This document shows positions 1-5,071 of a stretch of DNA of 5,071 nucleotides, piece after piece (the stretch's first letter is position 1; every line of letters begins with the position of its first letter). This DNA comes from Actinomycetes bacterium. GTDB lineage: Bacteria; Actinomycetota; Acidimicrobiia; Acidimicrobiales; Palsa-688. Below the pieces are notes generated by a model. It saw only the letters and a list, made by a program, of their open reading frames with translations, was not told where the DNA came from and made no database searches. The stretch spans positions 1 to 5,071 of the forward strand of contig JAKABK010000183.1 in NCBI GenBank assembly GCA_021796905.1, given 5' to 3'. A program made the position numbers and the translations under genes.

Positions 1-87
1 GCAGGCTACCGGTCCGGCGCCGGCCGCCTGCGCCCCCGAGGCCGGCCCGCGACCCGCAGCCGCCTTCCCGCTCGTCCCCGGCCGGAG

Positions 88-110
88 CGGGGCTCGCCCC
101 GGGCGCCCCG
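88..110 (-). terminator. Candidate GC-rich hairpin past the leftward operon
   Basis: This lies 14 to 36 bases past the aminotransferase stop codon. On the plus strand CGGGG (88-92) and CCCCG (97-101) can pair around a four-base loop. Alternatively CGGGGC (88-93) can pair with GCCCCG (105-110). There is no T-tract on the minus strand after it, so this is at best an actinobacterial-type hairpin terminator. The whole 1-123 stretch is rich in short GC palindromes, so chance pairing is likely, and I see no other feature there. Confidence 0.28.
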
Positions 111-123
111 GGCAGCCGGAGCC

Positions 124-1482
124 TCAGCCGGCGTGGCGGTCGGCTCCGGCCAACGCCCGGTCGAGGACCTCGAGACCGAAGCGCAGGTCGTCCTCGGAGA
201 TGTTGAGCGGAGGCAGCACGTGGACCCGGTTGAAGTGGCCGAAGAGGAAGACCCCCTCGTCCAAGGCGGACTTCAACACCGCGGTGACCGGGGCGGCGGC
301 GGGGCCCGACGCGTTGAACGGTACGAGCGGCCGGCGGGTCCCCCGGTCGGCGACCAACTCGAGCGCCCAGAAGCAGCCGAGACCCCGGACCTCCCCGATG
401 CTGCGGTGCCTGTCGGCGAGCGCCGCCAGACCGGGAGCGAGCACCCGCTCACCGAGGTCCCGGGCCCGCTCGATCAGCCCCTCGTCCTCCATCACCCGGA
501 TGCAGGCCACCGCGGCGGCGCACGCCAGGGGGTGCCCGGAGTAGGTGAGGCCCCCCGGGTAGGGGCGCTCGGCGAAGGTCTCGGCGACCTCGGGGGAGAG
601 GATCACCCCGCCGAGGGGCACATAGCCGGAGTTGACGCCCTTGGCGAAGGTCACCAGATCGGGGACCACCCCCCAGTGGTCGACGGCGAACCACTCCCCG
701 CAGCGCCCGAAACCGGCCATCACCTCGTCGGCGATCAGGAGGATCCCGTGGCGGTCGCAGAGCTCCCGCACCCCCGCCAGGTAGCCGGGGGGTGGGACGA
801 GGATCCCGTTGGTCCCGACCACCGGCTCGATCAGCACCGCCGCGATGCTCTGCGGGCCCTCCAGGGTCACCACCTCCTCCAGGTGGGCCAGCGCCCGCTC
901 GCACTCCTCGGCCTCGCTGCTCGCCCCGAACGCCGAACGGTACGGGTAGGGGCCGAAGAAGCGGACCACGCCTGGGATCCCCGGCTCGGACGGCCAGCGC
1001 CGGGGGTCACCGGTCAGCGTGATCGCCCCGCCCGTCGCCCCGTGGTAGGAGCGGTAGGCGGTGAGGATCTTGTGGCGCCCGGTGTGCAGGCGGGCCATGC
1101 GGATCGCGTTCTCGTTGGCCTCCGCACCGCCACTGGTGAAGAACACCCGGTCCAGACCCCCCGGGGCGTGGCCTGCGATCAGGCGGGCCGCCTCGCCGCG
1201 GCGGTCGTTGGCGAAGGCCGGCGCGAGGGTGCAGAGCCGGTCGGCCTGCTCCTTGATCGCGGCGACCACCCGGGGATGGCGGTGCCCGATGTTGGTGAAG
1301 ACCAGCTGGCTGGCGAGGTCGAGGTACCGGCGGCCGTCCAAGTCGGTGAACCAGGACCCCTCGGCGTCGGCGACTGCGAGAGGGTCGCGGCCCCGCTGCG
1401 CGGACCAGGAGTGGAACACGTGCTCCCGGTCGTCTCGGCGGACCGTCTCGGCGACTACTGGGTCGGTCTCGGTGGTGGTCAC
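124..1482 (-). CDS. Class III PLP-dependent aminotransferase, probably omega-amino acid (beta-alanine type)
   Basis: This 452-residue protein has the usual length for class III (omega) aminotransferases. These cytoplasmic fold-type I PLP enzymes move the terminal amino group of an omega-amino acid to pyruvate or another oxo-acid. Visible landmarks are the phosphate-binding SGGAEANENA (117-126), SYHG (145-148) that stacks on PLP, ADEVMAGFGR (251-260) with Asp252 for the pyridine nitrogen, TFAKG with the Schiff-base Lys281, and GLTYSGHPLA (311-320). The fold is complete. The start is taken as GTG at 1482 because AGGAG lies five bases upstream and homologues begin close to this point; the open frame runs much further upstream but antisense-free evidence for it is lacking and it would overlap mmsA. 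The protein resembles actinobacterial proteins variously named aspartate aminotransferase family or taurine-pyruvate aminotransferase. The MmsA gene just upstream makes beta-alanine or 3-aminoisobutyrate the better guess (inference). It is the second gene of the operon. Exact substrate is not readable from the sequence. Confidence 0.93.
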   Translation of the reverse strand: MTTTETDPVVAETVRRDDREHVFHSWSAQRGRDPLAVADAEGSWFTDLDGRRYLDLASQLVFTNIGHRHPRVVAAIKEQADRLCTLAPAFANDRRGEAARLIAGHAPGGLDRVFFTSGGAEANENAIRMARLHTGRHKILTAYRSYHGATGGAITLTGDPRRWPSEPGIPGVVRFFGPYPYRSAFGASSEAEECERALAHLEEVVTLEGPQSIAAVLIEPVVGTNGILVPPPGYLAGVRELCDRHGILLIADEVMAGFGRCGEWFAVDHWGVVPDLVTFAKGVNSGYVPLGGVILSPEVAETFAERPYPGGLTYSGHPLACAAAVACIRVMEDEGLIERARDLGERVLAPGLAALADRHRSIGEVRGLGCFWALELVADRGTRRPLVPFNASGPAAAPVTAVLKSALDEGVFLFGHFNRVHVLPPLNISEDDLRFGLEVLDRALAGADRHAG

Positions 1483-1487
1483 GGCTG

Positions 1488-1492
1488 CTCCT
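1488..1492 (-). promoter_or_regulatory. Ribosome binding site deciding the GTG start of the aminotransferase
   Basis: On the minus strand AGGAG is followed by five bases (CAGCC) and then GTG. This site selects the GTG at 1480-1482 over the in-frame upstream starts, which would add over 130 Arg/Pro/Gly-rich residues of out-of-frame character running into mmsA. Confidence 0.8.
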
Positions 1493-1519
1493 GGCTGGCG
1501 AGGGATGGGAAAGCGACGG

Positions 1520-1543
1520 CCGGTTGCGCCCGGGCCGAACCGG
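1520..1543 (-). other. Inverted repeat in the gap between mmsA and the aminotransferase gene
   Basis: CCGGTT (1520-1525) and AACCGG (1538-1543) form a perfect six-base inverted repeat. Inside it is the palindrome GCCCGGGC (1528-1535). It sits 10 bases past the mmsA stop and about 27 bases before the ribosome binding site of the next gene. It has no T-tract. It could be a weak attenuator, an mRNA processing or stability element separating the two cistrons, or chance in GC-rich DNA. Confidence 0.4.
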
Positions 1544-1553
1544 GGGGCGGCAC

Positions 1554-3041
1554 CTAGCGGGTGACCGGGAAGCCGAGGTCGACCCTGGAGCTCGACGGGT
1601 CCGGCCAGCGGCTGGTCACGACCTTGGAGCGAGTGTAGAAGCGGACCCCGTCGGGCCCGTACATGTGGGTGTCGCCGAACAGGGAGTCCTTCCAACCCCC
1701 GAAGCTGTAGGAGGCGACCGGGACCGGGATCGGCACGTTGATCCCGACCATGCCCACCTGGCAGTCGAACTGGAAGCGGCGCGCCGCGCCGCCGTCCCGG
1801 GTGAAGATGGCGGTCCCGTTCCCATAAGCGTTGTCGTTGACCAGGCGGAGCGCGTCCTCGTAGGTGCCCACCCGGACCACGCACAGCACCGGGCCGAAGA
1901 TCTCGTCGCGATAGACGTCCATTGTCGGCTCGACCCGGTCGAACAGGCTCGGGCCGAGGTAGAACCCGCCGGCGGGCAGGTCGTGGCTGCGGCCGTCGAC
2001 GACCAGCTCCGCGCCGGCCGAGCGGCCCGAGTCGAGATAGGACGCGACCTTGTCACGGTGCTCTGCGGTGACCAGCGGACCCATCTCGGAGTCGGGGGCG
2101 GTCCCGGGACCGACCCGGAGCTTGGGCAGGCGGGCGGCGATCGCGTCGACGAGCGGGTCGGCGACCCGCCCGACCGCTACTACGACCGACACCGCCATGC
2201 ACCGCTCCCCCGCCGACCCGTAGCCGGCGGAGACCGCCGCGTCGGCGGCGAGGTCGATCTCGGCGTCGGGCAGCACGACCATGTGGTTCTTGGCGCCGCC
2301 GAGGGCCTGGACCCGCTTGCCGGCGCGGGTGGCGGTCTCGTAGATCGACCGGGCGATCGGCGTCGACCCGACGAACGACACCGCCGCGACCTCGGGCGAC
2401 CCGATCAGCGCTTCCACCGCCTCGCGGTCGCCGTGCACCACGTTGAGCACCCCGGGCGGCAGGCCGGCCTCGCCCAGGGCCGCGGCGAGCCAGAGCGACG
2501 CCGAGGGGTCCTTCTCCGATGGTTTCAGCACGAAGGTGTTGCCGCAGGCGATGGCGCCCGAGAGCATCCACAACGGCACCATCACCGGGAAGTTGAACGG
2601 TGTGATCCCTGCCACCACCCCGAGCGGTTGGCGGATCGAGAACACGTCGACCCCGTTCGAGACCTGCTCGGAGAACTCGCCCTTCAACAGTTGGGGGATC
2701 CCGCAGGCGAACTCGACGTTCTCCAAGCCCCTGGAAACCTCACCGAGAGCGTCGGGGAGGGTCTTGCCGTGCTCGGAGGTGACCACGGCGGCCACCTCGT
2801 CCCGACGAGCGTGCAGCAGTTCACGGAAAGCGAAGAGGATCTCGGCGCGCCTCGACAACGGCGTCGCCCGCCAGCCGGGGAACGCAGCCTGGGCCGAGGA
2901 GACCGCCGCTGCGACCTCGGCCGGAGTGCCGAGAGCGACCTCGGCCTGCTGGGTACCGGCCGCCGGGTCCCAGACCGGCCCGACCCGCTGGCCACCCCCG
3001 GCGAAGACCCCACCGTCGATCCAGTGCTCGATGCGCCTCAT
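1554..3041 (-). CDS. mmsA: CoA-acylating (methyl)malonate-semialdehyde dehydrogenase
   Basis: This 495-residue cytoplasmic enzyme of the aldehyde dehydrogenase superfamily matches the usual MmsA/IolA length. The family converts malonate semialdehyde to acetyl-CoA, or methylmalonate semialdehyde to propionyl-CoA, with NAD+, CoA and loss of CO2. Visible landmarks are ITPFNFPVMVPLWM (146-159) with the conserved Asn, the nucleotide-binding VLKPSEKDPS (171-180), FVGSTPIA (223-230), and SAGERCMAVS (276-285) with catalytic Cys281. Arg104 (SRGLENVE) and Arg280 are 176 residues apart, as are the substrate-carboxylate arginines 107 and 283 of Bacillus IolA. The general-base Glu of ordinary aldehyde dehydrogenases is absent: the segment reads ALGGAKNH (246-253), as expected for this CoA-dependent family. 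EIFGPVL (380-386) is present. The start is ATG at 3041, behind a strong AGGAGG; the frame extends upstream only through the control region and antisense to the regulator. It is the first gene of the leftward operon. Whether it works on malonate, methylmalonate semialdehyde or both cannot be told. Confidence 0.96.
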   Translation of the reverse strand: MRRIEHWIDGGVFAGGGQRVGPVWDPAAGTQQAEVALGTPAEVAAAVSSAQAAFPGWRATPLSRRAEILFAFRELLHARRDEVAAVVTSEHGKTLPDALGEVSRGLENVEFACGIPQLLKGEFSEQVSNGVDVFSIRQPLGVVAGITPFNFPVMVPLWMLSGAIACGNTFVLKPSEKDPSASLWLAAALGEAGLPPGVLNVVHGDREAVEALIGSPEVAAVSFVGSTPIARSIYETATRAGKRVQALGGAKNHMVVLPDAEIDLAADAAVSAGYGSAGERCMAVSVVVAVGRVADPLVDAIAARLPKLRVGPGTAPDSEMGPLVTAEHRDKVASYLDSGRSAGAELVVDGRSHDLPAGGFYLGPSLFDRVEPTMDVYRDEIFGPVLCVVRVGTYEDALRLVNDNAYGNGTAIFTRDGGAARRFQFDCQVGMVGINVPIPVPVASYSFGGWKDSLFGDTHMYGPDGVRFYTRSKVVTSRWPDPSSSRVDLGFPVTR

Positions 3042-3043
3042 GG

Positions 3044-3054
3044 CTCCTCCTCCT
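3044..3054 (-). promoter_or_regulatory. Strong ribosome binding site of mmsA
   Basis: On the minus strand AGGAGGAGGAG ends two bases before the ATG, and its first AGGAGG lies seven bases from it. This is close to a full anti-16S match, repeated in triplet register, and fixes the ATG at 3041 as the start. It fills most of the predicted 17-base leader. Confidence 0.85.
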
Positions 3055-3065
3055 GCCTGGCCCGC

Positions 3066-3094
3066 AGGGTAGTGCGCCCGCCCCCGGTTGTCCA
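3066..3094 (-). promoter_or_regulatory. Predicted sigma-70-type promoter of the mmsA-aminotransferase operon
   Basis: On the minus strand TGGACA (3094-3089; five of six to TTGACA) is followed by exactly 17 bases and then TACCCT (3071-3066), a TANNNT -10 typical of actinobacteria. The expected start point is near 3058 (an A), which gives a leader of about 17 bases carrying the ribosome binding site. The -35 overlaps the -35 of the opposite promoter by five bases. This is a by-eye prediction with no start-site data. Confidence 0.6.
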
Positions 3095-3116
3095 CACGTA
3101 AACCTTTCGTTATTGT
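3088..3116 (+). promoter_or_regulatory. Predicted promoter of the MocR-type regulator gene, giving a leaderless mRNA
   Basis: TTGTCC (3088-3093; four of six to TTGACA), a 17-base spacer, and TATTGT (3111-3116; TANNNT) are followed by seven bases and then GTG at 3124. The predicted start point is therefore the first base of the start codon. No ribosome binding site precedes that GTG, which agrees with leaderless translation, common in actinobacteria. The local AT-richness between about 3098 and 3124 stands out from the rest of the window. Confidence 0.62.
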
Positions 3117-3122
3117 ACAAAC
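3088..3122. promoter_or_regulatory. Candidate MocR operator: direct repeat TTGTnCAnAC
   Basis: TTGTCCACAC (3088-3097) and TTGTACAAAC (3113-3122) match at 8 of 10 positions, 25 bases apart start to start. The second copy contains the perfect palindrome TTGTACAA (3113-3120). The copies cover the -35 and the -10 of the rightward promoter, and the first also covers the -35 of the leftward one. MocR regulators such as GabR and TauR are known to bind direct repeats in the intergenic region next to their own gene. That this repeat is the site is inference. Confidence 0.42.
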
Positions 3123-3123
3123 T

Positions 3124-4470
3124 GTGACCTTGTCGGCCGAGGAGCTCGGTGCCCGCATCGAGGACCGCTCGTCTGCCGGGATCGCCCGCGCCGTCGGCCG
3201 GATGGTCACCTCGGGAGCGCTCGACCCGGGGACCCTCATGCCCCCGGTGCGGGCCCTCGCCGGGGTGCTCGGGGTGAGCCCGATGACGATCAGTGGTGCG
3301 TGGAAGGTCCTCGCCGCCGACGGGCTGCTCTCCGCCCGGGGCAGGGCCGGGACCGTGGTCCTCGACCCCACCGCGACCGCTTCGACCGCCCGGCGCCGGA
3401 GGATCGCCGCTCTCGGGGCACCGGTCACCCTCGACCTGTCGACCGGGGGACCCGATCCCGCCCTCCTCCCCGACCTCGCCCCGGCACTGTCCCGCCTGGC
3501 CGACCTCGAGCTCCCCGACGGCTACCAGTCCGACCCGGTGCTGCCTCGCTTGGAGCGGGTGCTGCGCAAGAGGTGGCCTTTCCCCCCGGGGTCGCTCACC
3601 GTGGTCGACGGCGCCGGCGACGCCCTCGACCGCATCGTGTCCCTGGTGGTCCGGCGGGGGAGCCCGGTGGTGGTCGAGGACCCCGGCTACCCCCCGCTGC
3701 TCGACCTGCTCGAGGCCGCCGGCGCCGAGTTGGTCGGCGTCGGGCTCGACGGGGAGGGGATCCGTCCCGACTCGCTCCGCCAAGGGCTGCGGGCGGGACC
3801 GGTGGCGGTCTTCGCCCAGCCCCGTGCACAGAACCCGACCGGGGCCAGCATGTCGGCGGCCCGGGCCCGGGAGCTCGCCCGGCTGCTCGAGGGGACCGAC
3901 GTGGTGGTGGTCGAGGACGACCACTCCGGGGACATCGCGACCGCCCCGGCGGTGAGCATCGGACGGTGGTTGCCGGAGGCGACCGTGCAGATCGCCAGCT
4001 TCTCCAAGAGCCACGGGCCCGACCTGCGCCTCGCCGCGGTGGGCGGGTCGGCCCGGGTGGTCGACGCCATCGCCGAGCGCCGCCTCCTCGGCGCCGGCTG
4101 GTCGAGCCGGCTCCTCCAGCACGTGCTGGCCGACCTGTTGGTCGACCCGGCGGCGATCTCCGCCGTCCGCGGAGCCCGGCGGACCTACACCCGCCGGCGC
4201 CGGGATGCCTTCGGGGCGCTCACCGCCCGGGGCGTGCGGACCGCAGGTGGCGACGGGATCAACCTGTGGGTCGAGGTCGCCGACGAGGACCGCGCCCTCG
4301 CAACGCTCCTCGCAGCGGGGATCGGAGCTGCCCGCGGCTCGGTGTTCGTCGTCTCTCCCTCCGACCCCCACATCCGCCTCACCGTCGGCCGCCTCAGCGG
4401 TGATACCGCTGCCTTCGCCGACGCCGTCGCCGCGGCCGCCGCCCCGCCCCCGCGCCGGGTCACCCGCTGA
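3124..4470 (+). CDS. MocR-type transcriptional regulator (GntR winged helix fused to aminotransferase-like PLP domain)
   Basis: This 448-residue protein has the normal length for MocR/GabR-like regulators. Residues about 15-80 form a GntR-type winged helix: AGIARAVGRMVTSGALDPG, then PPVRALAGVLGVSPMTISGAW, then a wing ending GRAGTVV. After a short Arg-rich linker (about 81-100) comes a fold-type I aminotransferase-like domain. Its landmarks are VEDPGYPP (184-191), QNPTG (236-240), VEDDHSGD (263-270), and SFSKSHGPDLRLA (292-304) with PLP lysine Lys295. Arg302 and Arg418 (HIRLTVGRL) match GabR Arg319 and Arg430 by position. His267 stands where GabR has Tyr281. Family members use PLP plus an amino acid as effector rather than for catalysis. 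The start is GTG at 3124, because a TTG at 3088 falls within the predicted -35 and has no ribosome binding site. It is divergent from the operon, which it probably controls, along with itself. The effector is inferred to be beta-alanine or a similar omega-amino acid; an actual TauR or GabR role is not excluded. Confidence 0.92.
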   Translation: MTLSAEELGARIEDRSSAGIARAVGRMVTSGALDPGTLMPPVRALAGVLGVSPMTISGAWKVLAADGLLSARGRAGTVVLDPTATASTARRRRIAALGAPVTLDLSTGGPDPALLPDLAPALSRLADLELPDGYQSDPVLPRLERVLRKRWPFPPGSLTVVDGAGDALDRIVSLVVRRGSPVVVEDPGYPPLLDLLEAAGAELVGVGLDGEGIRPDSLRQGLRAGPVAVFAQPRAQNPTGASMSAARARELARLLEGTDVVVVEDDHSGDIATAPAVSIGRWLPEATVQIASFSKSHGPDLRLAAVGGSARVVDAIAERRLLGAGWSSRLLQHVLADLLVDPAAISAVRGARRTYTRRRRDAFGALTARGVRTAGGDGINLWVEVADEDRALATLLAAGIGAARGSVFVVSPSDPHIRLTVGRLSGDTAAFADAVAAAAAPPPRRVTR

Positions 4471-4702
4471 CCCCCCGCCCGAACGCCACGCCAGCCGACC
4501 CGCTCCACCCGCTGCGGGCCACCGGCCGGCGAACCGCACTCAACCCTCGACCGGTGCTCGCTACGAGGACCGACGACTCGAGGGCCGACACCCGCTGACC
4601 GAGACCGTGGAGCTCCGTGTCGGTCCGTAGCGCCCGGAGGAAACCTTCGCGCTCCTCGGGTCCCCATTGCTCCTCGTCTCCGGTTGCGGATCATACCTCG
4701 AC

Positions 4703-4768
4703 GGTGGGACATCCTGCATCCAGGTACCACCAGGCGCCTCGATCCTCCGGTGGGCTCCGGGGAGCCAC
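4703..4768. other. Two neighbouring potential hairpins in non-coding DNA
   Basis: The first is GGTGG (4703-4707) with CCACC (4727-4731), enclosing CCTG-CATC-CAGG (4713-4724). The second is GTGGGCTC (4750-4757) with GAGCCAC (4762-4768), a seven-pair stem with one bulged G and a CGGG loop. They lie in a stretch slightly less GC-extreme than its surroundings. They could belong to an untranslated or small RNA, but I match them to no known RNA family. Confidence 0.3.
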
Positions 4769-4912
4769 ACGCTCGGGATCCCCCGTCGGACGCAGCCCGC
4801 CCTGCACGGGGCGCCCCGTCCGCTTCGTCGTCCTCGGCAAGGAGGGGTCTGCAACCTCCGGACCGAGTGTGCCGGCCGACTCCGCCGGGACCCGCCTGCA
4901 CTGGAGCCCCGG

Positions 4913-4948
4913 TGCCGGCCTCGTCCTGCCGGCCTCGTCCTGCCGGCC
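4913..4948. repeat. 14-base tandem repeat, about 2.6 copies
   Basis: TGCCGGCC occurs three times (4913-4920, 4927-4934, 4941-4948) separated each time by TCGTCC, so the unit TGCCGGCCTCGTCC is perfectly repeated. The core GCCGGC is itself palindromic. It is a small non-coding tandem array, probably from replication slippage, and could vary in copy number between strains. Confidence 0.85.
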
Positions 4949-4967
4949 GCGTGCCGAACGCGGCAGG
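4943..4967. other. Strong hairpin next to the tandem repeat
   Basis: GCCGCGT (4946-4952) and ACGCGGC (4958-4964) form a perfect seven-base stem with the loop GCCGA. Two more flanking CC/GG pairs (4943-4944 with 4966-4967) follow a G/A mismatch. No T-tract follows on either strand. It might end transcription from either side in an actinobacterium, or be a structured by-product of the repeat. It is 470 bases past the regulator stop, far for that gene's terminator. Confidence 0.4.
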
Positions 4968-5016
4968 CGGCTTTCGGCTGGACGCCTCGACGCCGCTACG
5001 AGGATCAGCGCCGGGG

Positions 5017-5054
5017 GCCGGCGGCATCGGGCATCGGGCGCCGGCGGCTTCGGG
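5017..5054. repeat. Short imperfect GC-rich direct repeats at the window edge
   Basis: GCCGGCGGCATCGGG (5017-5031) and GCCGGCGGCTTCGGG (5040-5054) differ at one of 15 positions. CATCGGG also occurs twice in tandem (5025-5031, 5032-5038). The block continues to the edge as GC-rich CCGGG-type text, so the full extent cannot be seen. Confidence 0.6.
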
Positions 5055-5071
5055 TGCCGGGCTCCGGGCTG

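Larger units (their letters stand above)
4471..5071. other. 601-base stretch without a supportable gene
   Basis: No reading frame on either strand here has a recognisable domain. Longer open frames on the minus strand (for example 4561-4854) translate to Arg/Pro/Ser-rich text typical of out-of-frame GC-rich DNA. No tRNA, known riboswitch or clear T-tract terminator was seen. Just after the regulator stop, only a weak CCCG-CTG-CGGG hairpin (4508-4518) could serve as a terminator. The rest holds short hairpins (4703-4768), a 14-base tandem repeat (4913-4948), a strong hairpin (4943-4967) and GC-rich repeats at the window edge. Confidence 0.6.

Noticed and set aside
1..123. Possible gene end or RNA in the left edge
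   Set aside because: Only GC-rich short palindromes are visible; there is no start, ribosome binding site or RNA signature, and the stretch is too short to judge.
133..1557. Long plus-strand open frame antisense to the aminotransferase gene
   Set aside because: No domain is seen, the protein is Gly/Arg/Val/Asp-rich with no motifs, and it is opposite a gene with complete catalytic motifs. Long antisense frames are expected at this GC content.
1524..3101. Long plus-strand open frame antisense to mmsA
   Set aside because: It is a composition shadow of mmsA. Its text is Arg/Asp/Gly/His-rich and matches no fold, and it covers the leftward promoter.
3088..3123. TTG 3088 as the start of the regulator gene
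   Set aside because: There is no ribosome binding site, it coincides with the predicted -35, and the 12 added residues are encoded by the AT-rich promoter DNA.
2821..4539. Minus-strand open frame across the regulator gene and control region
   Set aside because: It runs antisense through a complete MocR gene and in a different frame through the start of mmsA, and has no recognisable motif.
4461..4600. CACCCGCTGACC at 4461-4472 and again at 4589-4600, and CGCTACGAGGA at 4559-4569 and 4994-5004
   Set aside because: Exact repeats of 11 to 12 bases are expected by chance in 5 kb of such biased composition, and there is no flanking similarity to suggest a duplication or att sites.
4561..4854. 97-residue minus-strand open frame
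   Set aside because: Arg/Ser/Gly/Pro-rich and Cys-containing text of out-of-frame type, with no domain and no convincing start.

Overview
The window is very GC-rich and has the codon use of a high-GC actinomycete. All three genes have close counterparts in style among Actinomycetota. I cannot place the lineage more precisely from sequence alone. The genes read as a compact chromosomal catabolic cassette. I see no transposase, phage gene, tRNA, rRNA or CRISPR array.

Layout: positions 1-123 are non-coding and GC-palindromic, and lie just past the end of a leftward operon. Positions 124-1482 (minus) encode a class III (omega-amino acid) PLP aminotransferase. Positions 1554-3041 (minus) encode a CoA-acylating (methyl)malonate-semialdehyde dehydrogenase, MmsA/IolA type. 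The dehydrogenase gene is first in the operon and the aminotransferase second, with a 71-base gap holding an inverted repeat. Positions 3042-3123 are a divergent control region. Positions 3124-4470 (plus) encode a MocR-type regulator, a GntR winged helix fused to an aminotransferase-like PLP domain. Positions 4471-5071 hold no gene I can support, only short repeats and hairpins.

The inferred joint role is breakdown of an omega-amino acid. The aminotransferase would turn beta-alanine (or 3-aminoisobutyrate) into malonate (or methylmalonate) semialdehyde. MmsA would then oxidise and decarboxylate it onto CoA, giving acetyl-CoA or propionyl-CoA. The divergent MocR protein, whose PLP lysine is kept, would sense the amino acid and control both units. 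Close relatives of the aminotransferase are often named taurine-pyruvate aminotransferase, but the MmsA partner fits beta-alanine better than taurine.

The most informative non-coding part is the 82-base divergent region. It holds two back-to-back promoters, each with a 17-base spacer, whose -35 hexamers overlap by five bases. The rightward one places its start point on the GTG codon of the regulator gene, so that mRNA is probably leaderless. A 10-base direct repeat (8 of 10 identical) at the -35 and -10 of the rightward promoter is a candidate operator.
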